Source: Nostoc sp. UHCC 0302
GTDB lineage: Bacteria; Cyanobacteriota; Cyanobacteriia; Cyanobacteriales; Nostocaceae
Assembly (NCBI RefSeq): GCF_038096175.1
Contig: NZ_CP151101.1
Coordinates: 186,001 to 250,000 of the forward strand
Length of the DNA stretch: 64,000 bases
Direction: 5' to 3'
In this document: positions 1 to 8,499 of the stretch, one piece after another
Position numbering within the stretch: position 1 is the stretch's first letter
Layout: every line of letters starts with the position of its first letter
Position numbers and translations under genes: made by a program
The notes under the pieces: model-generated
What the model saw: the letters and a program-made list of their open reading frames with translations, nothing else
Told to the model about the DNA's origin: nothing
Databases searched by the model: none

Positions 1-758
1 CGCCGCTGTAGTCCATTAAAAACTAGCTCTGGTAATGGAAAAGGCTGTATTGCACCACTCTGCTTAAAGCTAGTAGGAGACACGAATTGTAGTTTGATAG
101 TGTTTTGGACTGGAATTTGTACCAATTTTGCAAAACTACTAGTTTGCGAAATATCAATCCATTCGTTTAATCGGCAAGGAACACCTGCTAAAGTTATTTC
201 ACCCCCCAAGTTGCTATGTAATCCCCAAAGCAGCGGCGCTAAAAGTTCCTTTTTCAGCAGGGTAACTCTTAGCTGTATCTTTTTTGAAGAAAAATATTCT
301 ACTCCCAGGGTAAAGGGTACACTCTCTTGCTGATGCAGATGTTGAGCTAAAGCAGCATCAGCATTAGCAAACCATTGAAAACATTGAGCATGAATTGCTC
401 GTCCTAACGTTGATGGTAATGGTGCAGTGGCGACAAGAGAAATTTGAATTACGTGCAGAGTATTAGTATCGGTTTCGACTCCTGTCATTTCATAGGGTTG
501 TTGTTGCCATTCTACGTAACTGCCCTGAGCTATACGCCCGCAAATGAGTTCCATAAGTTTCGGGTACAAACTCAAATCTGGCATTACAGGCATAATTTTG
601 GAGACACCAGCATGAGTTTTTAGGGGAATCCAGGCTGGTGCAAGCTCTATTTCTGGCAACCAAGAGATTAATGGTGTTAGGTTAGTTACTGTTTGTGTGC
701 GCTTGAGAACTAAATTTAATCGGGTTAAAACAGCTTCAGTATCTTTGGTAAATGTCAT
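1..758 (-). CDS. cas6: Cas6 pre-crRNA endoribonuclease (3' end beyond window)
   Basis: Cas6 cleaves the CRISPR precursor RNA inside each repeat to release crRNAs. Read from ATG at 758 the frame stays open to the window edge (about 252 codons). It shows the Cas6 pattern LQFVSPTSFKQSG followed by PFPLPELVFNGL, which matches the corresponding part of the second cas6 at 9434 (FITPTAFAQCG, LPLPTLMFRSWL). The C-terminal glycine-rich loop lies outside the window. The start overlaps the end of cas5 by 23 bp, so it is translationally linked and last in the visible cas8-cas7-cas5-cas6 operon. The family call is fairly sure; pairing with a particular repeat type is not possible from sequence. Confidence 0.8.
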   Translation of the reverse strand, partial: MTFTKDTEAVLTRLNLVLKRTQTVTNLTPLISWLPEIELAPAWIPLKTHAGVSKIMPVMPDLSLYPKLMELICGRIAQGSYVEWQQQPYEMTGVETDTNTLHVIQISLVATAPLPSTLGRAIHAQCFQWFANADAALAQHLHQQESVPFTLGVEYFSSKKIQLRVTLLKKELLAPLLWGLHSNLGGEITLAGVPCRLNEWIDISQTSSFAKLVQIPVQNTIKLQFVSPTSFKQSGAIQPFPLPELVFNGLQR

Positions 759-1494
759 AACGGGCGCTGCTACTTGTAAGTTGCACAGGAAGAAATCCAG
801 GTTTGATTACTCGGTCTTTATCTAGTTGTGCTTTATCTGTGGAATAGGGATTAATGCGACTAAAGGTAGTTTTCTCACCCAAATCATCCATTGGCTGTAC
901 TGTAAAGCCAATGGTAGAATTGTGTTGAAACAGCAGATCAAGAGTTTGTTGGCTGTATTGTGGCAGGTATTGAAAAAAGCAGCCCCGTTTACCGAAGTAG
1001 TTAATTAGAGAGAATAGTTGCTCTAACTGAGTTAAGCGATCGCTAGGGCCACAACAAATTTGCAGATGACCTTGCATATACACCCATTCTCGAAACACAA
1101 AACCATCTTGCATTGGCAAAGTGGAGCGGCTTTTGTCGGCTTTATCAGCAGTTTGGTCGTAATAACGGAGTTTGTAGCCGTTGCGATTAACCACCAATTT
1201 TTCAGGTGGCCAAATGTGAATACTCAAGTCTCGAATCCAAATAAATTGGCTTTTAATCCATTGGTCAAGGTCACTTTGGTGCTGTCCTCCTTGACTTTCT
1301 AACAGCACTTTTAACAATGCCATCTTAATAGCGTAAGGAGTAGGCACAAGGTTAGACCGAGCAGCCATGCTAGTAGCATCGGAACGCTTGAGAGAGAAGA
1401 GGCTAACTGGTTGATAAGTGACAGTCAGCCATTGCTTGGCATTTACTGGTAATTCCTGTTGAGTAGTGTGTGACTTATTCAACCGCTTCGGCAT
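736..1494 (-). CDS. cas5: Cas5-like type I Cascade subunit
   Basis: Cas5 caps the 5' handle of the crRNA in type I Cascade complexes. The 252-residue product sits between cas7 and cas6 in the usual Cascade order and has the motif VPTPYAIKMALLK near its N-terminus, typical of Cas5 proteins of I-A/I-B-like systems. I chose ATG 1494 over ATG 1524 because GGGAG lies about 7 bases upstream. Either start lies inside the 3' end of cas7, so the two are coupled. It could also be called DevS-like; the exact subfamily was not resolved. The function rests on position plus weak motif similarity. Confidence 0.65.
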   Translation of the reverse strand: MPKRLNKSHTTQQELPVNAKQWLTVTYQPVSLFSLKRSDATSMAARSNLVPTPYAIKMALLKVLLESQGGQHQSDLDQWIKSQFIWIRDLSIHIWPPEKLVVNRNGYKLRYYDQTADKADKSRSTLPMQDGFVFREWVYMQGHLQICCGPSDRLTQLEQLFSLINYFGKRGCFFQYLPQYSQQTLDLLFQHNSTIGFTVQPMDDLGEKTTFSRINPYSTDKAQLDKDRVIKPGFLPVQLTSSSARYDIYQRY

Positions 1495-2437
1495 TGTCGC
1501 TCTCCCAAGGTTGCGCTCTTTCAATTAGAGTTTCGATTTGTGCAGCAAACTCAGCAATATTCTCGAAATCAAAGCAGAGTATGGTATCTGCACCGTTGAG
1601 GTTATTTAAGGTATTAGCCAAACTATGAATCTGGCGGTTGTAGCTTGCTTCTAAAGCACTAATCATCGGTGCAGGACAACGGCGGGTACTAACAGTAATT
1701 ACACCTTCAAAATGGTCGGGGTGAGGTAAGTTAGTGTTGCGTTTTGCCCCGTTGGGTTGGAGGTAAGTGTACAAAACACTTTTAAGTAAAGCATCTAGAC
1801 GTTTTTTGCGTTCAACAGTATCGATGCTGTAGTTGAAATTATGGGGATTGTAGCCAATACGGAAAGCTTCAATGTTTAAGACAGTTGCATACAAACCAGA
1901 ACTGACTTGTACATTGTAGGGGGTTGGGTTATCTGTACCGTACTTGGCATGGAAGTAACTTTGAGTTTTTACTAAAGTTGGTAAACCTACCACCGCACCA
2001 AATTCTATCACAGACTCGCGTTTAAGGGTTTGTCCTTTTTTCTCAGTTACCATAAACCCTTCTAAGTCACTGATGCTGCAACGTTGAATAACTTTGGCAG
2101 TTTTTGTGGTTAAATCTGTATCTTTTTCAGTGAAGATACCGATATTTTTATCAATGTCATAACCAATACGGTCAGGGTTAAATTGCTTACCGCCTTCTGA
2201 TAAATTTAGACCTGATTCAATAGCAATACGATGCAAATGCTCTGCTTGAATATGTTTGAGCATATCACCAGAAACACCATTGACCGACTCAGGCTCATTC
2301 ATTCCTTTTTGAATAATGTAATAACGACGGGTTAAACTTTGATTACCTTCGTTGCCTTCATTGTTTAGAGCATGAAGTTGCCAAGACAAAGAACCACTAA
2401 TAGAGATTGAGTAAGCTGGGAATTGTGTATTAGTCAT
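1475..2437 (-). CDS. cas7: Cas7 (DevR/Cst2-like) Cascade backbone
   Basis: Cas7 forms the helical backbone of type I Cascade along the crRNA spacer. The 320-residue protein opens with a RAMP-type strand (YSISISGSLSW) and has the segment FNPDRIGYDIDKNIGIF, followed by QRCSISDLEGFM and FGAVVGLPTL. These are features of the Cas7/Cst2/DevR family of I-A/I-B systems. It overlaps the cas8 stop by 8 bp and the cas5 start by about 20 bp, so the operon is tightly coupled. The family assignment is good; the subtype is not certain. Confidence 0.8.
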   Translation of the reverse strand: MTNTQFPAYSISISGSLSWQLHALNNEGNEGNQSLTRRYYIIQKGMNEPESVNGVSGDMLKHIQAEHLHRIAIESGLNLSEGGKQFNPDRIGYDIDKNIGIFTEKDTDLTTKTAKVIQRCSISDLEGFMVTEKKGQTLKRESVIEFGAVVGLPTLVKTQSYFHAKYGTDNPTPYNVQVSSGLYATVLNIEAFRIGYNPHNFNYSIDTVERKKRLDALLKSVLYTYLQPNGAKRNTNLPHPDHFEGVITVSTRRCPAPMISALEASYNRQIHSLANTLNNLNGADTILCFDFENIAEFAAQIETLIERAQPWESDNAEAVE

Positions 2438-4247
2438 CGCTTGATTCTCCGGAAATTGCAGTATCGTCTAAGTTAATATCTTGTTCGTCGTCAGTTTCTA
2501 AATCGTTTTCTTTGGGCTTATTCCAACGAGCATATCCATAAGCAATTAAAAGATTGGCAACTAGTACAGTGTCATTGTTGTTGACTAATTCCACCAAGCG
2601 ATCCAGGTCTTCTTTAGTTGTCCAAACTCGTTTAAGGGGTTTACCTTCTTTTTGCAATTGCTCAGACAGGCGTAAATTTTCAGCTTCGTATTTTGCGAGA
2701 AAGTCGGTAATTTCCTTTAAAAAATCATTTTTTGACCCGGATTGGCTACTCAAACGCTGTGCTAACCCGTAAGTTCGCTGCCATCCAAGTTCTTTAGGGC
2801 CTTGTTTTGTTTGTACTTTTCCTGCATATACAGTTGCTTGATTAATTGCTTTGGCTATGCGTAAGAAACTGGGATCTTGGATAATTTTGATAAAGTCTGA
2901 ATCTTTTTTTGTCATCGTATTTAACCCTGTAACTGAAAATAAACGCACAGGCCTAGCTTTGGAATCTGCCAGCTGTTTAATAACGTAATCTGCATAACTG
3001 ACTTGAAAAGGAAAGAACTGACGCAAACTTGTCCCTGTGATAAAGTCTCGATAAGCAGCTAATAATTCACCGTGTCCTTCTTCGGCTGATAAGGTGCTAA
3101 TTACTGACAAATGCTCTTGCACAACGCTTTGATAGTCTGCTAATTCTTGAGAGTTGTCTGGACGAATCCAACCCGGCAGTCCCAAACTAAAGACTTCTTT
3201 AACTCCATAAACTTGACCTTTAGAGCCAAAATGAGTTCCAAGAAAGCTCTTCACAAAATGGTTAATCGGTTCCCAAATATCAAATTCATCAGATTCTGCA
3301 TCAGCTTGAGAAGCATGATTATTCAGGAGTTCTTGGCAAAATCGCAAAATCAACTCTGCGTCAAATCGAGCCACCCCATGCCCACCAGACGGCGGGTTGT
3401 ACTTACGAAGTTGATCTAGTACTTCTTTGTATTTACTCAATTGGATATCTTGAGGTTCTAGAACAACTACTCGCCAGTCAAAAACACGATCAGCTATTTT
3501 TATGCGTTCAGCAATCCCAAAGCTAAATAAACCCCCAGCAATCAGCCATAAGCTCAACCAATCTGCCTTTTGAGAGTCAACTTTATTAGTATCTGCCTTA
3601 ACTCGGTTAACGCCTTGTACAGAAGTAGGTAGGTAAATTTTTACTGCACTAGCTACCTCTGGCAATTTACAGTTAGTGGCTTGGGTAAATAATTCCTGGC
3701 AACGGTTAGTTTCCGTGTTTAATTCAAAGTTTATCTCTTCACTAAATGCTTGGAATAGCGCAACCAGTAAAGCACCATAATGGTCTTTTAGTTGCCAGCC
3801 TAACTGCCACAGTTCGTTATGATTACGATCGTGACGCATGGAAGTCAGAATCACGCCATTTTGCGTACTGGCATGGGGTGGTTTTGGTGCATCTTCATTC
3901 CATTGAGGCTTACCCCTTTGCTGGAATACGTAATCTTTATATAGTTTCCGTTTTTCGCTCTCCTTTGCTGTGTCAAAAAAGTCTGTCTCTTGGGGAATTT
4001 TGCTTGTGTCCGTTTTTTGACCTTTTACTGGTGGAAACGGATTAGTGTAATCAAGCTTTGTGATCGCCTCCAGATTTACAGCCTGTTTTAAACTGATGCG
4101 GTAACGTGTACCTTCATCTACAAGCCCAACATCGCTTTTTTGATTTGTTTTCCTTAAGGCATACTCAACAAGTTGCACCAAACCCAGTAGAAGAAACGTA
4201 TCAGCATAATTTCCGTATTTTTTGGTGACAAATAAATTCTTTATCAT
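2430..4247 (-). CDS. Cas8-like large subunit of type I Cascade
   Basis: The 605-residue product is the first large gene of the cas8-cas7-cas5-cas6 unit and should be the large subunit that recognises the PAM and recruits Cas3. I recognise it from position, length and a Cas8a1/Csx8- or I-B-like look (N-terminal segment YADTFLLLGLVQLVEYAL, C-terminal helical region), not from a firm motif. The C-terminus is acidic (many D/E after residue 570). It overlaps cas7 by 8 bp. A 125-bp gap lies upstream, holding a short inverted repeat (ACCCC/GGGGT near 4293-4311). Subtype I-A versus I-B cannot be settled by eye. Confidence 0.6.
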   Translation of the reverse strand: MIKNLFVTKKYGNYADTFLLLGLVQLVEYALRKTNQKSDVGLVDEGTRYRISLKQAVNLEAITKLDYTNPFPPVKGQKTDTSKIPQETDFFDTAKESEKRKLYKDYVFQQRGKPQWNEDAPKPPHASTQNGVILTSMRHDRNHNELWQLGWQLKDHYGALLVALFQAFSEEINFELNTETNRCQELFTQATNCKLPEVASAVKIYLPTSVQGVNRVKADTNKVDSQKADWLSLWLIAGGLFSFGIAERIKIADRVFDWRVVVLEPQDIQLSKYKEVLDQLRKYNPPSGGHGVARFDAELILRFCQELLNNHASQADAESDEFDIWEPINHFVKSFLGTHFGSKGQVYGVKEVFSLGLPGWIRPDNSQELADYQSVVQEHLSVISTLSAEEGHGELLAAYRDFITGTSLRQFFPFQVSYADYVIKQLADSKARPVRLFSVTGLNTMTKKDSDFIKIIQDPSFLRIAKAINQATVYAGKVQTKQGPKELGWQRTYGLAQRLSSQSGSKNDFLKEITDFLAKYEAENLRLSEQLQKEGKPLKRVWTTKEDLDRLVELVNNNDTVLVANLLIAYGYARWNKPKENDLETDDEQDINLDDTAISGESSDD

Positions 4248-4372
4248 CTAGGCGTATGACCTATGAAAGTTGTGAACTGAATAAGATTCTATACCCCGTT
4301 GGAAGAGGGGTATTCCAAAACAAAATTACACCCTCCCCAACAAACACAAAAAACTGTTCAGTTTAACTAAAT

Positions 4373-4648
4373 TCAATGAGAAATTTTTGTCCAGCTTATT
4401 GGTGAGAAGATTACATCCCATCGCCACATATTGCCGGATTTACTTTGATGTGAGGGTATGATTCGTAAGATTCCGTGTGGATAGGAAAGCTGAAGATTAC
4501 CCTTTTTAGCTCGTTGACGAATTTCTGTAGTCGAAACTCGTTCATTTGCCAATATTTGGTAAAGTTCTGTAACTTTCTTGGTGAACAAACCCTCAGCCAA
4601 AATAGATTCTGAGTGGCTGAGGTTCAAGGTTGCTAGTTTTTCGGTCAT
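4373..4648 (-). CDS. small hypothetical protein upstream of cas8
   Basis: A 91-residue ORF between the cas3 terminator and cas8, in the same direction. I do not recognise it. The first 60 residues look helical and soluble (LTKKVTELYQILANERVSTT-like composition) with a basic patch around RQRAKKGN, and the end is rich in W and S. It could be the first gene of the cas8 operon or a remnant of another gene. No strong ribosome binding site is visible before ATG 4648. Low certainty that it is expressed. Confidence 0.35.
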   Translation of the reverse strand: MTEKLATLNLSHSESILAEGLFTKKVTELYQILANERVSTTEIRQRAKKGNLQLSYPHGILRIIPSHQSKSGNMWRWDVIFSPISWTKISH

Positions 4649-4710
4649 AATTATGGAGATACAAAAGTCTGATACGGCTCAATCTGAAATTTCAGCCGTT
4701 CAGGTGGTCT

Positions 4711-4756
4711 AAAAATCAAGCGTCTCTGAAGTGCTAGTTCAGGGACGCTTTTGATT
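4711..4756 (-). terminator. Rho-independent terminator after cas3
   Basis: On the minus strand a stem (AAGCGTCCCTGAA paired with TTCAGAGACGCTT) is followed by GATTTTTA. It lies about 260 bp past the end of cas3, so it would separate cas3 transcription from the cas8 operon. The stem is nearly symmetrical and could also act on the plus strand. Confidence 0.7.
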
Positions 4757-5017
4757 GTACATAGAATATAATTCTTTTTCAATCCATATGAGTATACTTT
4801 TACTTTAAAGTTGTATTCTCGGTATTGTATTCTAGGAATAGCAGACAGATGAACAAATACTGTGTGGATGGTAATGAATCCTGGTAATGGGGATAATCCT
4901 GATACAACGGGACTGAAACTACTCTTATGGGTTGAAGTCTTCCATTCAGTCCATCTGTCTGTTATCAAACACAAGACTTTTGAAAACGTAGTAAAAAAAT
5001 TACCAGCAAATAAATAG

Positions 5018-7060
5018 CTAGATGTTATAAAGTTGCACCGAACGCTGATCGCACAATCTTAAACCTCTGACCACTAATAGATAAAGTTGTAAATACTCAA
5101 TTTGGTCATTAGTAAATCGATTCAAATCAAATTCTCGTTTGAGAGGATAGATATTCTTGCTGAGATTGGCTGATGGTAGAGTTAAGGTAGAGGGCAAATA
5201 CCGCAGCATGGTTTTCCAACTTTGAGCGATCACTTGTTGTGCTTGCGGGTGTAGCTGTATAGTTTTAATTCGGGTTAAGTCTGCTTCTTGCCATCCTCCA
5301 GTCCAAGCTGAGTGATGACGGCCTGCTGCTAGTATCACTGTGTGCCGTATGTATTGAATCTGTTCCTTATCAGCAGAAAAATAATCCTCTAGTAAAGGCA
5401 CTAAGCATTGATTCAAAATATCTTGAGCTAAGTATGCACTCTCGATAGCATGGTTGGGGCGCTGATGTTTTTTCTCGTGGGCTTTGAGTGCAGTTTTTTG
5501 CTCCTGGGATTCGGGATTGTAGTCAGTATGTGCCAATAAGTATGCTTTGGGATTTTTAGCTTGGAATGATGTGTGAGCGATCGCTTGCCATCCCCGCATA
5601 ACTTCTTGCCATTTGATTTGGAGTTTACCTAAGTCATGGGTAAAAATAGCTAACAACACCAGCAATTCAAAGAGTGCTTCTGTATCCTGCTGTTGTATTT
5701 CGGGAAAGATTCTGCTTTTGATTAATTGTCCACCTGCTTTTAAAAGCTCATCTTTGACGCTGTTATAAGCCGTATGCACAGGTTCACCATTTTTCAGATG
5801 AGTAGTTTCAAAGGAGCTGCGCCAACAAGTCCACATACACCCCAAGTGACCCGCATAAGTATCCATATGGTAACGATACTCATTTTTGATGAAACGTTGT
5901 GGTTTTGGCGGTGATGCAAAACCATTCCCAAACTCATTGATCCCAATAAGTAAACCAATGTGTTCGTCATAGTAGAGATAGCGTGGATTGACCAAAATCT
6001 GAATACTGCTAACCAATGCTGCACGGGAAATAATAGGACTACAAACAGGTTGGCTATAGCTTTCAGATTTTTTCTTTGGAAGTTCAATTCGCTGAAAAAT
6101 CCAATCTGCTCCAAAACCTGAACTTTGAAATTCTCTCCAAGCTTTACATAGAGTAGAGATCGGCACTGAAAAAGCAAGTAACTTGCGGGGATCGATGGTT
6201 TGTTCTTCAATGTCAATCCTTGGCGTTTGTTCCCAGACAAACAAACTGCGATTATCCACTGAGCGAATTAACTCGCTTGCAGCAGATTGGCATCCTCGAA
6301 AATATGCAGCTTCAAAATGCTGTTCAAACTGCATCTGGTTATTTTGTCGGCGCTGTTGCTGCAATAAGTCTTCTGCGGTGTGAACCTGATTAATCCAATT
6401 CTCTTCAGTGCGAAATCCAACATTTTCGTTGGCTTGTGCGGACTGAGTGTGTGCTTCTAAAACTTGCCATGTCAGTTCGCACGTTTCTTTGGGATAAGGT
6501 AAAAAACTTTGCTTTTTGGGGTCAGATTCCTCTTCTTCTAAATCTGCGATCGCTATTGTACAAGAAGCTGGATTCACTTCAATAGTAGGATAAATATAGA
6601 CTTCTCCTTGCTCACCCCGAAACCGAGAGCAACGTCCTGCCCGTTGCAAGAGTGAATTCATGGGACAAAGTTGAGTGTGCATGGCTTGGCAAGTAATGTT
6701 GATTCCTGCTTCAATTACTTGCGTAGAAACTAAAATGTAGCAATCGCCATCGTCTTTCCAGTCTTGAGCAAATATAGTTTTGAGGTCGGTTTCTTTTTGG
6801 GCGCGGTGTTCTGGTAAGAATCTAGAATGCAGCAGTGTAACGTGCAATCTTTCATTGTGGTTTAGTTCTTCTAAATCCCTGAATAATCCCTGAGCCTGAG
6901 AAACAGTGTTACAGATGACTATTACTCGTTTACGCCCATAAGCTTGAATATCGTCTAGGATGACAGAGGCATTAAGTGGATAGGACACAGATTGGAAGGT
7001 ACGGCAGCGATCGCCTTCTATCACCTGTAAATCTGCGTCTTCAATTTGAATAATTTCCAT
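5018..7060 (-). CDS. cas3: Cas3, C-terminal part: helicase motifs IV-VI plus HD nuclease
   Basis: Cas3 unwinds and degrades DNA bound by Cascade. This 680-residue ORF contains the second RecA-like lobe: VIVICNTVSQAQGLF near residue 45, STQVIEAGI near 112, and the motif VI arginines QRAGRCSR at 139-146. It ends with an HD-type nuclease domain (THDLGK near 472, then HAIESA and GRHHSAW). An HD domain at the C-terminus is the reverse of most Cas3 proteins. The N-terminal RecA lobe is in the ORF immediately upstream, ended by a stop two bases before this ATG and in another frame. No good ribosome binding site precedes this ATG, so it is either a natural split or a frameshifted cas3. Confidence 0.85.
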   Translation of the reverse strand: MEIIQIEDADLQVIEGDRCRTFQSVSYPLNASVILDDIQAYGRKRVIVICNTVSQAQGLFRDLEELNHNERLHVTLLHSRFLPEHRAQKETDLKTIFAQDWKDDGDCYILVSTQVIEAGINITCQAMHTQLCPMNSLLQRAGRCSRFRGEQGEVYIYPTIEVNPASCTIAIADLEEEESDPKKQSFLPYPKETCELTWQVLEAHTQSAQANENVGFRTEENWINQVHTAEDLLQQQRRQNNQMQFEQHFEAAYFRGCQSAASELIRSVDNRSLFVWEQTPRIDIEEQTIDPRKLLAFSVPISTLCKAWREFQSSGFGADWIFQRIELPKKKSESYSQPVCSPIISRAALVSSIQILVNPRYLYYDEHIGLLIGINEFGNGFASPPKPQRFIKNEYRYHMDTYAGHLGCMWTCWRSSFETTHLKNGEPVHTAYNSVKDELLKAGGQLIKSRIFPEIQQQDTEALFELLVLLAIFTHDLGKLQIKWQEVMRGWQAIAHTSFQAKNPKAYLLAHTDYNPESQEQKTALKAHEKKHQRPNHAIESAYLAQDILNQCLVPLLEDYFSADKEQIQYIRHTVILAAGRHHSAWTGGWQEADLTRIKTIQLHPQAQQVIAQSWKTMLRYLPSTLTLPSANLSKNIYPLKREFDLNRFTNDQIEYLQLYLLVVRGLRLCDQRSVQLYNI

Positions 7061-7062
7061 GA

Positions 7063-7671
7063 TTAATCAATCAAGTTTTTGATTTGGATGGCAAGTTCAT
7101 TTGTAAGCGTGGCGGTCATCAGTAAGAATGGTGCGATACCTTTGATCTGCTGCAAAACTTTCAGCACAGTAGCAAAAGAACGGTCTGGGTCAAGCAGATG
7201 TAATTCATCGAACACTAAGTATGAAGCGAAAATCGCTCCTGAGTTAACATTGGCAGAACCACGACCGACTGAATAGGGAATATTGAGGAAACTGCTTAAC
7301 ATTTGGTCAATTGTGCAGAAGACTATATCACCTTCAAAGCGGGGGTCTTCTGGGTTTTCTCCTGTTTGTAGGGTGACAGTTAGGGAACGGGATGATGGAT
7401 AAGCCTTTTCCCAATTTGCAACTAATGTTTCAGTCCGTTGGCGGAGACTGTTGGCCAATGTTCGCAGAGGTACAACGTAGATGAGCTTGTTGGGGAAGTC
7501 TATATTGAGGGCTTTGGCGAAGAGGAAGGGTGCAATCGCTGTTTCTGTTTTTCCTGAACCTGTTGGTGCGCGGAGTAGGATATCTTGGTGATTGAGGAGT
7601 TTAGCGATCGCTTCTCGTTGAAAGTTGCGCGGGGGAAATGTAGTCAGGGTTTGGAAATATTTATCAATCAT
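7063..7671 (-). CDS. cas3: Cas3, N-terminal part: helicase lobe 1
   Basis: The 202-residue ORF carries the first RecA lobe of the Cas3 helicase: Walker A APTGSGKT at residues 35-42, the DEAH-type box DELH at 155-158 and motif III TAT at 186-188. It stops at 7063-7065, just where lobe 2 should begin, and the downstream ORF continues the helicase in a different frame after a 2-bp gap. Lobe 1 alone would not be an active helicase, so function needs both products to associate or a reading-frame correction. The 5' end of this gene has a decayed copy at 8439-8499 on the far side of the Uma2 gene. Confidence 0.85.
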   Translation of the reverse strand: MIDKYFQTLTTFPPRNFQREAIAKLLNHQDILLRAPTGSGKTETAIAPFLFAKALNIDFPNKLIYVVPLRTLANSLRQRTETLVANWEKAYPSSRSLTVTLQTGENPEDPRFEGDIVFCTIDQMLSSFLNIPYSVGRGSANVNSGAIFASYLVFDELHLLDPDRSFATVLKVLQQIKGIAPFLLMTATLTNELAIQIKNLID

Positions 7672-7798
7672 AATTGATAAAATGAATTAGGATAATTTTT
7701 GAGATTGGTCAGTAATTAGTTATAAATTTTCAAATTTATACTACAGTCCTCACTGATTACTGACTATTATTGATTGCTTACTGATTGTGCGAGGAATT

Positions 7799-8437
7799 AT
7801 GCTGCTAACTGAACGTCGCGCTGATCGAGTGGTTCTCTACAATATCAGTTGGCAAAAATTTGAGAATTTATTAGTAGACTTAGGTGAAAGTCGTGCAGCT
7901 AGGGTAGCTTATGATGATGGTACGTTAGAGATTATGACACCATTAGCAGAACATGAATATTACAAAGAAATAATTGGTGACATTATCAAAGATACGGCTG
8001 AAGTTTTAGAGCTAGATTATGAGTGTTACGGTTCAGCTACCTGGAAACGAGAACTAAAAAAGGCTGGGGTAGAATCTGATAATTGTTTTTATTTCCAAAA
8101 TGAAGCTTTAATTCGAGGCAAGCTCAAGTTTGATTTAAATCAAGACCCACCTCCAGATTTAGCTTTAGAAATTGATGTTACCAGTAAATCTCTAGATCGC
8201 TTTCCTATCTATGTACGATTAGGTGTACCTGAAATTTGGTCTTATGACGCTGGAGAAATCAGAATTTACCAATTGCAAGGTGAAGAATATATCCAAACAG
8301 AAACAAGTTTAGTATTTTTTAATTTGAATATTCAAGAAATTCCTTCACTAATTGAAAAATACCGTATGGCAGGAAGACGGGTTTTCCGACAAGCAATTAG
8401 GGAATGGGTACGAGGACAGATGGGTGAAGAAGGGTGA
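7799..8437 (+). CDS. Uma2-family PD-(D/E)XK putative endonuclease (DUF820)
   Basis: The protein (about 212 residues) matches the cyanobacterial Uma2 family, a very common restriction-endonuclease-fold group of unknown function. Visible landmarks are VAYDDGTLEIMTPLAEHE near the N-terminus, PPPDLALEIDVTSKS in the middle (the D-ExD part of the nuclease core) and YVRLGVPEIWSYD after it. It is on the strand opposite to the cas genes and sits between the 5' end of cas3 and a decayed copy of that same end, so it looks inserted. ATG 7799 is preferred; GTG 7787 is the alternative start in frame. Confidence 0.85.
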   Translation: MLLTERRADRVVLYNISWQKFENLLVDLGESRAARVAYDDGTLEIMTPLAEHEYYKEIIGDIIKDTAEVLELDYECYGSATWKRELKKAGVESDNCFYFQNEALIRGKLKFDLNQDPPPDLALEIDVTSKSLDRFPIYVRLGVPEIWSYDAGEIRIYQLQGEEYIQTETSLVFFNLNIQEIPSLIEKYRMAGRRVFRQAIREWVRGQMGEEG

Positions 8438-8438
8438 G

Positions 8439-8499
8439 GCGATTGCTTCTCGTTGAAAGTTTTATGGTGGAAAAGTAGTTAAACTTTGGAGATGTTGAT
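8439..8499 (-). repeat. decayed duplicate of the cas3 5' end
   Basis: The stretch GCGATTGCTTCTCGTTGAAA and what follows to about 8499 aligns with 7603-7664, the first codons of cas3: 22 of the first 23 bases agree, with weaker similarity after that. It lies directly after the Uma2 stop codon. Confidence 0.75.

Noticed and set aside
94-333. 79-codon plus-strand ORF at the left edge
   Set aside because: Lies antisense inside the partial cas6, which has clear family motifs.
4651-4974. 107-codon minus-strand ORF between cas3 and the small ORF
   Set aside because: It spans the strong terminator hairpin at 4711-4756, has no ribosome binding site and no protein-like pattern.
5794-6240. 148-codon minus-strand ORF
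   Set aside because: Same strand as cas3 but in another frame, wholly inside its coding region; no family features.
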